Source: a virus
Reading direction: 5' to 3' (one strand)
Length of the DNA stretch: 41,709 nt
Virus record (IMG/VR): IMGVR_UViG_3300025154_000200
Location: 1-41,709 of that record
The translations under genes and the position numbers were made by a program. This document shows, piece after piece, positions 32,258-40,331 of this stretch (the stretch's first letter is position 1; each line of letters starts with the position of its first letter). The notes under the pieces were generated by a model. That model ran no database searches, was not told the DNA's origin, and was given only the letters and a program-made list of their open reading frames with translations.

Positions 32258-33002
32258 AGCCGACATCGAAAAGCTGATGGAGCTTGCCGGGGAGACTGAT
32301 AGGGCCGCCCTGGGCACCATGTACAACGCCTGGGTGCGCAAGTTCGAGGCCTACCGCCGCGATGACAACAAGGCCAACCTAACAGAGTGGCAGGCTGCCG
32401 AAAAGGCCCTGAAATCCAAGGTCGACGAGCTTACGGCCAAGCACCTGGATGCGGTGGATGCTGCGCCGCTGCCGGATCGCAAGGCGGCATGGGAGTTTTT
32501 GCGGGCGCAGGGGTTTAAGGTTTCGTCGGGGAAGTTTTACGGCGATTGCTCCAAGAACATGGTCAAGGTCAATGGGGATGGGTCGATCAACGAGGCCGAA
32601 GCGCTGGCTTATGCGATGCGTTACCTGAAAAAGGTCAAGGGCGGCGATGCGGATGCGGCCCTGAATGACATCTTCAAGTCCAAGGCCAAGGCGGAACTGG
32701 ACAAGACCCTGGTCCAGGAAGAAAAGCTGCGCTTTGAACTCGAGCGCGAGCGCGGAAATTATCTGCCGAAGGCCGATGTCATGACCCAGTTCGCTGTCAA
32801 GTGGGGCACGCTGGAGGCCACTTTGCGGCATTTGCTGCGGACGCGGGCGCGGGATTGGATTTATGCCTGCGGCGGGGATGCCAAAAAGTTTGACATGTTT
32901 GTGGCCCTGGTGGGCTCTGAGATGGATGAGGTTTTCAACTCTATGGCGACCATCGAGGATCTGGAGATCTCACTGGTGGTCGATGGCGGGGAGCACTTAT
33001 GA
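32250..33002 (+). CDS. Putative terminase small subunit / DNA-packaging-like protein
   Basis: The 250-residue product has charged helices (AEKALKSKVDELTAKHLDAV), then APLPDRKAAWEFLRAQGFKV, a winged-helix-like segment as in Nu1-type proteins, and a long KSKAKAELDKTLVQEEKLRF coiled region. The C-terminus holds an alpha-helical oligomerisation-like part (VMTQFAVKWGTLEATLRHLL). The layout (DNA-binding head, coiled coil, assembly tail) fits a terminase small subunit. It lies about 1.3 kb before the large subunit. The smaller protein at 36641 is a rival candidate. Confidence 0.5.
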   Translation: MDKADIEKLMELAGETDRAALGTMYNAWVRKFEAYRRDDNKANLTEWQAAEKALKSKVDELTAKHLDAVDAAPLPDRKAAWEFLRAQGFKVSSGKFYGDCSKNMVKVNGDGSINEAEALAYAMRYLKKVKGGDADAALNDIFKSKAKAELDKTLVQEEKLRFELERERGNYLPKADVMTQFAVKWGTLEATLRHLLRTRARDWIYACGGDAKKFDMFVALVGSEMDEVFNSMATIEDLEISLVVDGGEHL

Positions 33003-33247
33003 AATACTGCGAAAAGCACAAGCAGCCGTTTATGGATTTCATTTCTGTATGCCCGATATGCCGTGGTGAGCTGCTGGCCGGGCTGCCGACCACGCCGCTG
33101 GGGCCATGCGGCATCGCCGAAGAGCTTATACCCAACAAGTGCGGCCTGTATCTGGTAGGGCCACACGTTAACCACGGCGAGCTGGGCAAGGTTAACGCAA
33201 TTAAGCCCGAGCGTCCGGCCAAACCGGTGCAGATGGAGCTTTTTTGA
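32999..33247 (+). CDS. Small zinc-ribbon-like protein ending in QMELF
   Basis: The 82-residue product starts MKYCEKHKQPFMDFISVCPI then CRGELL, with a candidate Cys/His zinc site (C4, H7, C18, C21). The last five residues are QMELF, close to the Q-L-x-L-F clamp-binding pentapeptide of DNA polymerase partners. The ATG overlaps the previous stop by four bases. A sliding-clamp link is a hypothesis only. Otherwise not recognised. Confidence 0.55.
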   Translation: MKYCEKHKQPFMDFISVCPICRGELLAGLPTTPLGPCGIAEELIPNKCGLYLVGPHVNHGELGKVNAIKPERPAKPVQMELF

Positions 33248-33297
33248 AGACCTAAAGCCATTTTGCGGACGTCAACAATACTGCCGAGGAAAAACTG

Positions 33298-33921
33298 ATG
33301 AGTTTAAAAAACCCGTGTTTGCAATGTGACTGGCATCTATCTGGAGGCGAAAAGAACACAAATAAGTGCGGTCTATGCACGGAAAGATGGGCCTACGCAA
33401 AATCGCTTGACCCGAGAATTCCTGTACCCGGGCCGGTTGATCAACCGACACCATCAGCACCATCGGCAGTTCAAGAGCAACCAAAGCGCCGCGGGCGCCC
33501 ACCCAAAATTCGAACCGAAGGCATGGCACAAGAGAGGCATGCGGACAAGCGCCGCTATGTCAAAGAAAAAACAACGAAGGCGAAACCCGAGGACGCAAAA
33601 GTGGATATCAAGATGAAAACGTGTAGAAGCGATCGCTGCGAACATGCAGGACAGGCCCAGCCGATTGAAAACTTCATGCGGTCGAAGATGTCCCGCGATG
33701 GATATATGCACCTGTGCAAAGTTTGTTACTCCGTGCAGGCCCGGGACCGCGTAGGCCTCAAGGCCAGGAACGCCGCGTCTCTGGAGATCCGCTTTGACAA
33801 GTACCCGGATATACTGCCGGCGCTGGCCGATCTTGCCGAGAGGGAGTGTCGCACTGTTGAGATGCAGGCGCTGGCTATTATTCGGGCGGCTGTTCTGCCT
33901 CAGATGGCAGCGCAACGATAG
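33298..33921 (+). CDS. AT-hook and zinc-finger DNA-binding protein
   Basis: The 207-residue product has a Cys cluster near the N-terminus (CLQCDWHLSGG...CGLC), an AT-hook-like KRRGRPPK (63-70), then CRSDRCEHAGQAQPIENFMR...CKVC, another zinc finger that resembles HNH-associated or Gp49-type modules. The C-terminal IRFDKYPDILPALADL looks ribbon-helix-helix-like. It is probably a transcription or DNA-structuring protein ahead of the late genes. GAGG precedes the ATG. A late-gene regulator is an attractive but unproven role. Confidence 0.6.
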   Translation: MSLKNPCLQCDWHLSGGEKNTNKCGLCTERWAYAKSLDPRIPVPGPVDQPTPSAPSAVQEQPKRRGRPPKIRTEGMAQERHADKRRYVKEKTTKAKPEDAKVDIKMKTCRSDRCEHAGQAQPIENFMRSKMSRDGYMHLCKVCYSVQARDRVGLKARNAASLEIRFDKYPDILPALADLAERECRTVEMQALAIIRAAVLPQMAAQR

Positions 33922-33935
33922 GGGGAGCGTGGCTT

Positions 33936-34301
33936 ATGGGTTTTCGCAAATTCATAGACACAAAAAAGAGGGGCGCAAGTTTTCCCATGATCTCAATTTG
34001 GACAAGGGGTCAGATATCTTTTAATACTGTGGCTGTTGAATGTCTTCATCTGAAAGATTACAGCCACATAGAGTTATATTTCGACCCACAAAAAAGGCTT
34101 ATCGGGCTCAATCCAACAAACATTATTACCGAATCCATGCCTATCAAATTCAGAGACGGCAGCCTTGCAAGTTTTTCGGCAATCCCGTTCCTGAGAAGCA
34201 TCGGCGTTTTTGGTGATAAAACAGCTAAGTATATAATCACGGATGATAGAAAAGTATCAGGGCTGTATGTTGTCGGTATAGGCCACAAAGTTAGTCCGTA
34301 A
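33936..34301 (+). CDS. Hypothetical protein, AT-richer than flanks
   Basis: The 121-residue product has a start at ATG 33936 with GGGGAG before it. It reads as an alpha/beta protein: SFNTVAVECLHLKDYSHIEL and AKYIITDDRKVSGLYVVGIG. The base composition is AT-rich against neighbours on both sides, suggesting recent acquisition. Family unknown to me. It lies directly before the terminase gene. Confidence 0.55.
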   Translation: MGFRKFIDTKKRGASFPMISIWTRGQISFNTVAVECLHLKDYSHIELYFDPQKRLIGLNPTNIITESMPIKFRDGSLASFSAIPFLRSIGVFGDKTAKYIITDDRKVSGLYVVGIGHKVSP

Positions 34302-34320
34302 TGACCAGGAAAGCAAAACC

Positions 34321-36345
34321 ATGACCACCAACGCCATGCAACCAGCGCCCTCCCCTGCTATGCCCATCGATCCCAAGTGGATTGCGGCCATCGGTGGGCC
34401 TGCTGCCTTGTCTGCGGGCTATGCGCTGCCGATCCGGCGGGAGGCGGGCCGCTGGGTGCTGCCGGTGCGCTGGTCGCGGGCCGAGCGCCGTGCGATGCGC
34501 AAAAAGCGCCAGGTACCGGTGTCCGAGTGGGCCGAACGCTGCCGCGTGCTGCCTTCGACGGCGCGGCATGGGGGGCCCTGGCGCAATTCGAACGTGGCCT
34601 ATCTGGCGGGCATCATGGATGCCTCGTTCTTTCCATCGGTGGAAGAGGTGATCGTGTGTGCGGCGCCGCAAACGGGCAAGACCGAGGCGGTTTATACGTG
34701 CCTGGGGTACGCGGCGGACATGCGGCCGGGCAATGCGATGATCGTTTTTCCGGATGAGCAGACCGCCAAGGACAACGCCAAAGACCGTCTGGCGCTGATG
34801 TTTTCCGATTCGCCGGCGCTGCGCGAGCACTTGACGGGCTACACGGATGACATGGGCGCGATTAAAATCAAGCTCAAGCACATGATCATGTACCTGGCCT
34901 GGAGCAATTCGCCCTCGAGGCTGGCCAACCGGCCGGCGATGTACGGGTACGCCGACGAAGAAGACAAGTACCCGACCACGGCCAGCAAAAAAGAGGCCTC
35001 GCCCGTGGATCTGCTCAAAAAGCGCATGCGCACGTTTGTAGGCGTTCGCAAGCTGTGGCGCACCAGCTCGCCGACCATCGAGACCGGGCCGATCTGGACG
35101 GCGCTGACCAAAGAGGCCCAGGTGGTGTTCGACTTCCATGCCAAGTGCCCGGAGTGCGGCCGTTATCAGGTGCTGGCGTTCGGCGATGGGGATACGCGAC
35201 ACGGGATAAAGTGGACGGCCGGCGTGCGCGATCCGCTGATTATCGAAGGCTCGCATGACGCCTGGTACCAGTGCGCCCATTGCGAAGCCAAGTGGGACGA
35301 TGCGGTCAGGGACCGGGCGGTGCGCGATGGCCAGTGGCGAACGCGGCCGGCCAAGGGATCGACGGCGCCGAGCGTGGAGTTGTCTGCGGCGCTGCGCTCC
35401 CATCAGCCGCTGCGCATCGGCTTTCACTTGCCGGCCTGGCTCTCTCCGTTTGTGCCGTTGTGGGAGTGCGCGGCGGCGTTTCTGAAAACCCTGGGCGACA
35501 AAAACAAGCTGAAGGATTTTCTAAACGGGTATGCCGCCCTGCCCTGGAAGCACATCGAGGCGGCCCGCAAGGAGGATGTGGTTTTAAAGCTGGCCGACGA
35601 CCGGCCGGCGGGCATCGTTCCCGGGGGCGGCAAGGTGGCGGTGCTGGTGGCCGGGGTGGACACCCAGGACAACGGGTTCTGGTTCGATGTGCGGGCCTTC
35701 GGGTATGGGCTCTATCCGGATTCGTGGTGTGTGCGGCATGGGTTCGTGCAGGGGTTCGATAATCTTGAGCGGATTTTGCTCAATGATCAGTATCTGGACA
35801 CCGAGGGCAACGCCTACCATGTGGCCCTGGTCTGCCAGGATGCCATGGGGCACAAGACCAAGGAGGTTTACGACTTTTGCCGCAAGCATCGCGGCCGGGT
35901 GCTGCCGACCAAGGGCTTTGAGCGCCGGGCACAGCCGTTTATGTTCGGCAATATCGAGTACTACCCAGGGTCGAAAACGCCGATCCCGGGCGGGCTTCAG
36001 ATCGTCAATTTCGATACGAATTACTTTAAAAACTCGGTGAGCACGGCCATGAGCGTGACGCCGGGCGATCCGGGGTGCTGGCGGTACAATAGCGAGTTGG
36101 ATGTGGAGTATGCCCGCCAGCTTTGCGCGGAAGGGATCGACCCGAAGACCGGGCTTTGGGTCAACCCGCAGGAAAAGGCGAATCATGGATGGGATTGTGC
36201 GGTGCTGTGTTTGCTGGCGGTGGATGTTTTGGGAGCACGGTTTTGGGCGCGGCCGGATGCCCCGAAAAAGGAGCGCCAGGTTGAACATGCCGATCAGGCC
36301 TCCGGCGGCTGGGTCGGCGCCGGTGGCGGTGGATGGCTAAAATAG
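34321..36345 (+). CDS. Terminase large subunit, GpA family
   Basis: The 674-residue product is a lambda gpA-type packaging motor. Visible parts are a Walker A-like APQTGKT (115-121), an acidic YADEEDKY Walker B-like segment (about 215-222), and a C-terminal nuclease core starting VLVAGVDTQDN with a metal-binding Asp. Conserved context such as WAERCRVLPSTARHGGPWRN and IMDASFFPSVEEVIV fits. It packages DNA into the prohead and cuts it, usually at cos sites. ATG 34321 follows AGGAAAG. It precedes two small genes and a repeat array that may be its recognition site. Confidence 0.92.
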   Translation: MTTNAMQPAPSPAMPIDPKWIAAIGGPAALSAGYALPIRREAGRWVLPVRWSRAERRAMRKKRQVPVSEWAERCRVLPSTARHGGPWRNSNVAYLAGIMDASFFPSVEEVIVCAAPQTGKTEAVYTCLGYAADMRPGNAMIVFPDEQTAKDNAKDRLALMFSDSPALREHLTGYTDDMGAIKIKLKHMIMYLAWSNSPSRLANRPAMYGYADEEDKYPTTASKKEASPVDLLKKRMRTFVGVRKLWRTSSPTIETGPIWTALTKEAQVVFDFHAKCPECGRYQVLAFGDGDTRHGIKWTAGVRDPLIIEGSHDAWYQCAHCEAKWDDAVRDRAVRDGQWRTRPAKGSTAPSVELSAALRSHQPLRIGFHLPAWLSPFVPLWECAAAFLKTLGDKNKLKDFLNGYAALPWKHIEAARKEDVVLKLADDRPAGIVPGGGKVAVLVAGVDTQDNGFWFDVRAFGYGLYPDSWCVRHGFVQGFDNLERILLNDQYLDTEGNAYHVALVCQDAMGHKTKEVYDFCRKHRGRVLPTKGFERRAQPFMFGNIEYYPGSKTPIPGGLQIVNFDTNYFKNSVSTAMSVTPGDPGCWRYNSELDVEYARQLCAEGIDPKTGLWVNPQEKANHGWDCAVLCLLAVDVLGARFWARPDAPKKERQVEHADQASGGWVGAGGGGWLK

Positions 36346-36363
36346 GAAAGGAGAAAAAGAGCG

Positions 36364-36609
36364 ATGGCCAATGTTACGCGTTTTCCGAAGGAGAAGTCGA
36401 ACGATGGGCGGCAACCGGTGCGCTTGAGTTGTCCGGTGCATGAGCTGCCCCTGGTGGCGTGCAAGGGGTGCGGATGCACGGAATTCAATAGCGCCCAGCA
36501 GGTGCGCCGGGCGAGTGCGCTGGTCAATTCGTCCGGCCGCGACCAGTACATATCCATCGATGTGAGTGTGTGCCTGAAGTGCGGACAGGTTTTACCGGAA
36601 AGGCCTTGA
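36364..36609 (+). CDS. Small zinc-ribbon protein
   Basis: The 81-residue product has two CxxC-type pairs: CKGCGC (33-38) and CLKCGQVL near the C-terminus, with a further Cys in RLSCPVHEL. A zinc ribbon is likely. The start follows AAAGGAGAAAAAGAGCG. It lies between the terminase and a small DNA-binding protein and may help packaging. Not recognised. Confidence 0.6.
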   Translation: MANVTRFPKEKSNDGRQPVRLSCPVHELPLVACKGCGCTEFNSAQQVRRASALVNSSGRDQYISIDVSVCLKCGQVLPERP

Positions 36610-36640
36610 CATCTAATACTCAACCAGCGTGAGGGAGTGC

Positions 36641-36889
36641 ATGGCGGCGGCGAAGAAAAGCACGGAACTGATGATCGGCGTCAAGTCTATTTGTGATGAG
36701 TTCGGCATAACTGACGAGCAGTTTTACATGTTTTTGGGGATCGGGATGCCCGTGCGCAAGATCAATTCCAAGTGGTTCGGGCACAAGGCCAATATCAGCG
36801 ACTTTTTTCGCAAGGTGACGACATCGGGAGACCCCATCCAGCTTGATGCCCGGCGGATCAGGGACATGGCTGGCGGGGAAGGACCTTGA
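36641..36889 (+). CDS. Small DNA-binding protein, candidate Nu1-type terminase subunit
   Basis: The 82-residue product has a winged-helix-like segment: LMIGVKSICDEFGITDEQFY, then FLGIGMPVRKINSKWFGH, resembling the HTH of lambda Nu1 and MerR-like phage proteins. ATG 36641 is preceded by GAGGGAG; the GTG at 36629 is an alternative. It is placed between the large terminase and a phased repeat array, so it could bind that array to start packaging. Compare the larger candidate at 32250. Confidence 0.6.
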   Translation: MAAAKKSTELMIGVKSICDEFGITDEQFYMFLGIGMPVRKINSKWFGHKANISDFFRKVTTSGDPIQLDARRIRDMAGGEGP

Positions 36890-36907
36890 AAGCAAAACAC
36901 CATGTCA

Positions 36908-36959
36908 ACCCCCTTTGAACCCCTTTTCGACCCCCGATAGACCCCCGATCAACCCCTGA
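36908..36959 (+). repeat. Five phased 11-bp ACCCC(C) repeats, possible packaging site
   Basis: A followed by a run of four or five C begins at 36908, 36919, 36930, 36941 and 36952, exactly 11 bases apart. Units vary outside the ACCCC core. Regular helical spacing puts the C-runs on one DNA face. The array lies between the putative small terminase gene and the head genes, where lambdoid phages keep cos or related sites. No protein gene runs through it except a 12-codon ORF. Confidence 0.7.
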
Positions 36960-36974
36960 TCGCCGGGGAAGCCC

Positions 36975-37030
36975 AAAACCCCATGCTATGGTGGCCATGA
37001 AAAGATGGACCACCATGGATGGGGTTTTTT
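36975..37030 (+). terminator. Strong hairpin terminator before the head operon
   Basis: AAAACCCCAT...ATGGTGGCCAT at 36975-36998 pairs with ATGGACCACCAT...ATGGGGTTTT at 37005-37028 with few mismatches and a six-base loop (about 20 bp stem). Six T follow (37025-37030), directly before ATG 37031. It is a textbook rho-independent terminator. It would separate terminase-side from head-side transcription unless an antiterminator acts. The right arm's GGGG also serves as the next gene's only SD-like element. Confidence 0.85.
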
Positions 37031-37252
37031 ATGGCGTTTACTGCTTCCGACCTGACCAACATCGATGCCGCCATTGTGGAGATCGCGGCCGGCAAGCGCG
37101 TCGTGGCCACCGAGGTTAATGGTCAGAGGCGCGAATTCCAGCGGGTGGATCTGGACAAGCTGATTGCCTTGCGGGCGATCGTCCAGGCCGATGTGGCTGG
37201 CAGCGCGGGCAATGGCATCTTTAGAAGGGTGGCGTTTGTCGATGAGCGCTGA
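37031..37252 (+). CDS. Head-tail joining protein, gpW-like
   Basis: The 73-residue product matches the size and look of lambda gpW: FTASDLTNIDAAIVEIAAGK, then REFQRVDLDKLIALRAIVQA. gpW joins the filled head to the tail at the portal. The frame starts at 37019 (inside the terminator), but ATG 37031 is the likely start. It overlaps the portal gene by 11 bases and precedes it, as gpW does gpB in lambda-like head modules. Confidence 0.85.
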   Translation: MAFTASDLTNIDAAIVEIAAGKRVVATEVNGQRREFQRVDLDKLIALRAIVQADVAGSAGNGIFRRVAFVDER

Positions 37253-38768
37253 CAAGCACCTGGCCGCGGGTAACCGGCTGGATCGGCTGATCGGGTGGTT
37301 GAGCCCGGCGGCCGGTGCGCGGCGTGTGGCGGCGCGGGCATCGATGGAGATGCTGGGGCAGTTCCGCGGGGCGGATGTGACGACCTTGCGCTCGGATTGG
37401 ATTTTGCCGGGGGCGGTCGGTTCGCAGACGCCGGATGCGTTCGAGCTTTCGGCATTGCGCGAGCGGGCCAGGGATGCGGTGAGAAACGATCCGGTGGCGG
37501 TGGGCGCCCTGGATACTTACGCCAACAACATCGTGGGGTCGGGCCTCGGGCCGCAAAGCCGCATTCGGGCCGAAGTGCTGGGGATCAGCGAGGCGCGGGC
37601 AAAGCAGTTGGCACGCCAGGCGGAAAGCGCCTGGGAGGTGTTCTGCAAGATGGCCGGCGCGGATAACCGGCTGTCCATGGATGAACTGCAATTCGTGGCC
37701 CTTTCAAAGATCATCGAAGATGGCGAAGTGATCGCCATTCCCACCTGGGCTGATGAGTCCTGGCGTCCGTTCGGGCGCTGCATTGAGTTGATCGAATCCG
37801 AACGGCTCTGCAGTCCGATGAGCGGCACGGCCAACAAGGAGATCCAGAACGGAATCCTGTTTGGCAAGCGCGGCCAGCCGCTGAAGTATCATATCCGGCA
37901 AACTGGCAGCATGACGACGGTCAACGCCATCGATGCTTTCGATAAAAACGGGCGGCCCAAGGTGCTGCATGTCTTTGCTACCCGGCGGCCGGGCCAGCAG
38001 CGCGGCATTCCTGTTTTTGCGCCGATTCTGACTCGTTTGCGAGACCTGGCCAAGTATCAGGAGGCCACCTTGGTGACGGCGCGGGTGGCGGCCTGTCTGG
38101 CGGTTTTTATCACCCAGCAAAATCAGTTTGGGGCGTTCGGCACCGAGCGCACGGACGCCGCGGGCACGGCCACCGAGCTTGCGCCGGGCATGATCACGCG
38201 GCTGCGCCAGGGCGACGGGGTGCATGTGGTGCAGCCCAACCAGCCGGGCGACAACTACACCGGCTACGTGGATAGCCTTTTGCGCATGATCGGCATGGCC
38301 CTGGGCCTGCCTTACGAACTGCTGGTCAAGGATTTTTCCAAAACCAATTACTCGTCGGCGCGGGCGGCCCTGCTCGAAGGCCGGCGCATGTTCATGCGGT
38401 GGCGCAAGTGGTTTGCCGCCAAGCTGATGCAGCCCATTTATGAACTGGTGCTCGAAGAGGCGTTCCTGCGCGGGATGTTCGATGCGCCGGACTTTTACGC
38501 GCTGCGCCACGAGTATTGCCGGGCGCTGTGGATCGGCGGGTCGTGGGGCTGGGTGGACCCGGTAAAGGAAGTCGAGGCGGCCCGCAAGGCCATCGACTAT
38601 GGTTTGAGCAATCAGGCGGAAGAGTGCGCGGCCCAGGGGCGCGACTGGGAAGAGAACGTGGACCAGCTCGCCCGGGAGCAGGCCTATATCACTGAAAAAG
38701 GCGCCCGCATCGACCGTTCGCGTCCCGAAAATGAGGTGAAGAGCGATGAGCAGCCCGAAGAAAAATGA
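37242..38768 (+). CDS. Portal protein, lambda gpB-like
   Basis: The 508-residue product is a lambda-type portal, the dodecameric channel at one vertex of the prohead. Visible family marks are RARDAVRNDPVAVGALDTYA, NNIVGSGLGPQ, LSKIIEDGEVIAIP, FATRRPGQQRGIPVFAPILT and GLPYELLVKDFSKTNYSSAR. The sizes and neighbours fit (after gpW, before the protease). ATG 37242 follows AAGGGTGG; the frame is open to 37164. The end overlaps the protease gene by 23 bases. Confidence 0.9.
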   Translation: MSADKHLAAGNRLDRLIGWLSPAAGARRVAARASMEMLGQFRGADVTTLRSDWILPGAVGSQTPDAFELSALRERARDAVRNDPVAVGALDTYANNIVGSGLGPQSRIRAEVLGISEARAKQLARQAESAWEVFCKMAGADNRLSMDELQFVALSKIIEDGEVIAIPTWADESWRPFGRCIELIESERLCSPMSGTANKEIQNGILFGKRGQPLKYHIRQTGSMTTVNAIDAFDKNGRPKVLHVFATRRPGQQRGIPVFAPILTRLRDLAKYQEATLVTARVAACLAVFITQQNQFGAFGTERTDAAGTATELAPGMITRLRQGDGVHVVQPNQPGDNYTGYVDSLLRMIGMALGLPYELLVKDFSKTNYSSARAALLEGRRMFMRWRKWFAAKLMQPIYELVLEEAFLRGMFDAPDFYALRHEYCRALWIGGSWGWVDPVKEVEAARKAIDYGLSNQAEECAAQGRDWEENVDQLAREQAYITEKGARIDRSRPENEVKSDEQPEEK

Positions 38769-39864
38769 GGCCAAGCAAGATTACCTGAAGCGCTGCACCG
38801 ATGCGGGCGTGAAGGACGGCAAGGATAAGCGCGGCGCTTTTGCGGCCTGTAACGCGGTTTGGGACAGCCAGCACAACGCGGCCTTGACGGTGACGGTGCC
38901 TGTGGAGCTGACGGCGATGCCAGCGGTGAAGCTGGCGGACGGCAGCGAAGAGAGCCCGCGGGGCTTTTTGATCACGGCCAAAACCGGAAAGCCGGTCCAG
39001 CGCGGCTATTACGCCCTGGCCATCGACATGGCCGGCATCCGCACCGAGCCCAAGATGCCGATTTTGCGCCAGCATGAGGCCGAGCGCGTGGTGGGTTTCG
39101 GCCAGGCCTACAAGGACGGCGATAATCTGTACATCGAGGGCGAGTTTTCGCGGGTGACCAAGGACGCCCTGGAAGTGCTGCAATTGGCCGACGAGGGCTT
39201 TCCCTGGCAGGCCTCGGTGGGCATCTGGCCGGATCAGTACAAGATCCTGGAGAGCGAAAAAGAGACGGAGACGGTCAACGGCTATGAAGTGCGCGGCCCG
39301 GCCGTCATCTACCAGAAATCACATGTGCGCGAGACGTCGTTTGTGGCCCTGGGCGCTGACCCGGACACGGCGGCGATCGCGCTTTCAGAGGACCTCGACC
39401 ACGGGGTCGAAACCATCGAAAGGAGTCAATCCATGGACAAAGAGCAGTTGAAGAAGGAGCACCCCGAGCTGTTCGAGGCGATCACAAGCGAGGCCTTCCA
39501 ACTCGGGCAGACAACGGAGCGCGGCCGGGTGGTCGAGCTGCTGGAGGCCGGCGCCGACCCGGCGGCCACCCTGACGGCGGTCAAAGAGGGCACCGGCACG
39601 GCCGAGGCCTTCAAGGCCTTTTACGCGGCCGAGAAGCAAAAGCGGGCCGATGGCCTGCGGGAGCTGGCCAACCAGGCCACGCCGCCCCAGGGGTCCGAGC
39701 AGCCGGCGATGCCGAGCGGCGAAGAGACGGCCGACCGGAAGGTGGCGCGGATGGCGTCGGCCATGGCCAAGGAGAAGAAGATCGGTATTTCCGAGGCCAT
39801 CCACCGGGTGCTTGCCGGTGACAAGAAGCTGGCGGCCGAATACCAGGCCTTGACCAGCCGGTAA
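38746..39864 (+). CDS. Prohead protease with C-terminal scaffold domain
   Basis: The 372-residue product starts with a short conserved phage N-terminal module (KKNEAKQDYLKRCTDAGVKD). A U35/HK97-like prohead protease region follows, with candidate catalytic His in ILRQHEAERVV (H110) and Ser in FPWQASVGIW (S157). It also has FVALGADPDTAAI (199-211). Residues 230-372 form a charged helical scaffold-like domain (ELFEAITSEAF, AARDGKK-like helices). The C-terminal half is also translated alone from ATG 39433 (nested gene). Together they mirror lambda C and Nu3. Confidence 0.83.
   Translation: MSSPKKNEAKQDYLKRCTDAGVKDGKDKRGAFAACNAVWDSQHNAALTVTVPVELTAMPAVKLADGSEESPRGFLITAKTGKPVQRGYYALAIDMAGIRTEPKMPILRQHEAERVVGFGQAYKDGDNLYIEGEFSRVTKDALEVLQLADEGFPWQASVGIWPDQYKILESEKETETVNGYEVRGPAVIYQKSHVRETSFVALGADPDTAAIALSEDLDHGVETIERSQSMDKEQLKKEHPELFEAITSEAFQLGQTTERGRVVELLEAGADPAATLTAVKEGTGTAEAFKAFYAAEKQKRADGLRELANQATPPQGSEQPAMPSGEETADRKVARMASAMAKEKKIGISEAIHRVLAGDKKLAAEYQALTSR
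39433..39864 (+). CDS. Nested in-frame scaffold protein (Nu3-like)
   Basis: Inside the protease frame, GAAAGGAG (39418-39425) lies seven bases before ATG 39433, an ideal start signal. The shared C-terminal 143 residues begin MDKEQLKKEHPELFEAI and are helical, charged and Ala-rich, as scaffolds are. Lambda makes its Nu3 scaffold from such an internal start of gene C. Translation from here is predicted, not proven. Confidence 0.78.
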   Translation: MDKEQLKKEHPELFEAITSEAFQLGQTTERGRVVELLEAGADPAATLTAVKEGTGTAEAFKAFYAAEKQKRADGLRELANQATPPQGSEQPAMPSGEETADRKVARMASAMAKEKKIGISEAIHRVLAGDKKLAAEYQALTSR

Positions 39865-39935
39865 GGTGTTTCGTTGCGGGCGTGCCGCACGGATGAAGGC
39901 AACAAAAATTAGCAGGTAAAAAAGGAGGCTCACGC

Positions 39936-40331
39936 ATGAGCGTTCAATATTCAGGGATCGATATCACTTTTTTGGCGGCCGAGGATCTGTCCAGCTACCA
40001 ATACCGTTTTGTGCATCAGGCCGATGACGGCACCGTGGATCTGCTGGACAGCGGCGCGGAGTTCCCCGTTGGAATTCTTCAAAACGCTCCGGCCCTCGGC
40101 GAAGATGCCGTGGTGCGCGTGGCCGGCGTCAGCAAGCTGGTCATGAATGCCGCGGTTGCCGTGGGCGTGCAGGTCAAGGCGGAGTATGTCAGCGCCTCGG
40201 ACAACGGCAAGGGCGATGCTTCGGACACCGAAGGGGATATCTCCAGGGGTGTGTGCATCCAGGCCACCGGTTCGGAAGACGACATCGGTGCCGTTCTTTT
40301 GATCGTCAACGAGACAAGCGTGCCGGCGTAA
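39936..40331 (+). CDS. Capsid decoration-like protein (DUF2190-like)
   Basis: The 131-residue product is beta-rich: FVHQADDGTVDLLDSGAEFP, VGILQNAPALGEDAVVRVAG and VGVQVKAEYVSASDNGKGDA. This pattern of a small beta protein before the major capsid gene fits DUF2190-type decoration or head-stabilising proteins. AAAGGAGG precedes the ATG. Its exact position on the capsid is inferred. Confidence 0.78.
   Translation: MSVQYSGIDITFLAAEDLSSYQYRFVHQADDGTVDLLDSGAEFPVGILQNAPALGEDAVVRVAGVSKLVMNAAVAVGVQVKAEYVSASDNGKGDASDTEGDISRGVCIQATGSEDDIGAVLLIVNETSVPA

Noticed and set aside
34291-35427. 378-codon minus-strand open frame in the terminase gene
   Set aside because: Arg/His/Pro-rich mirror of a clear GpA terminase; no independent support.
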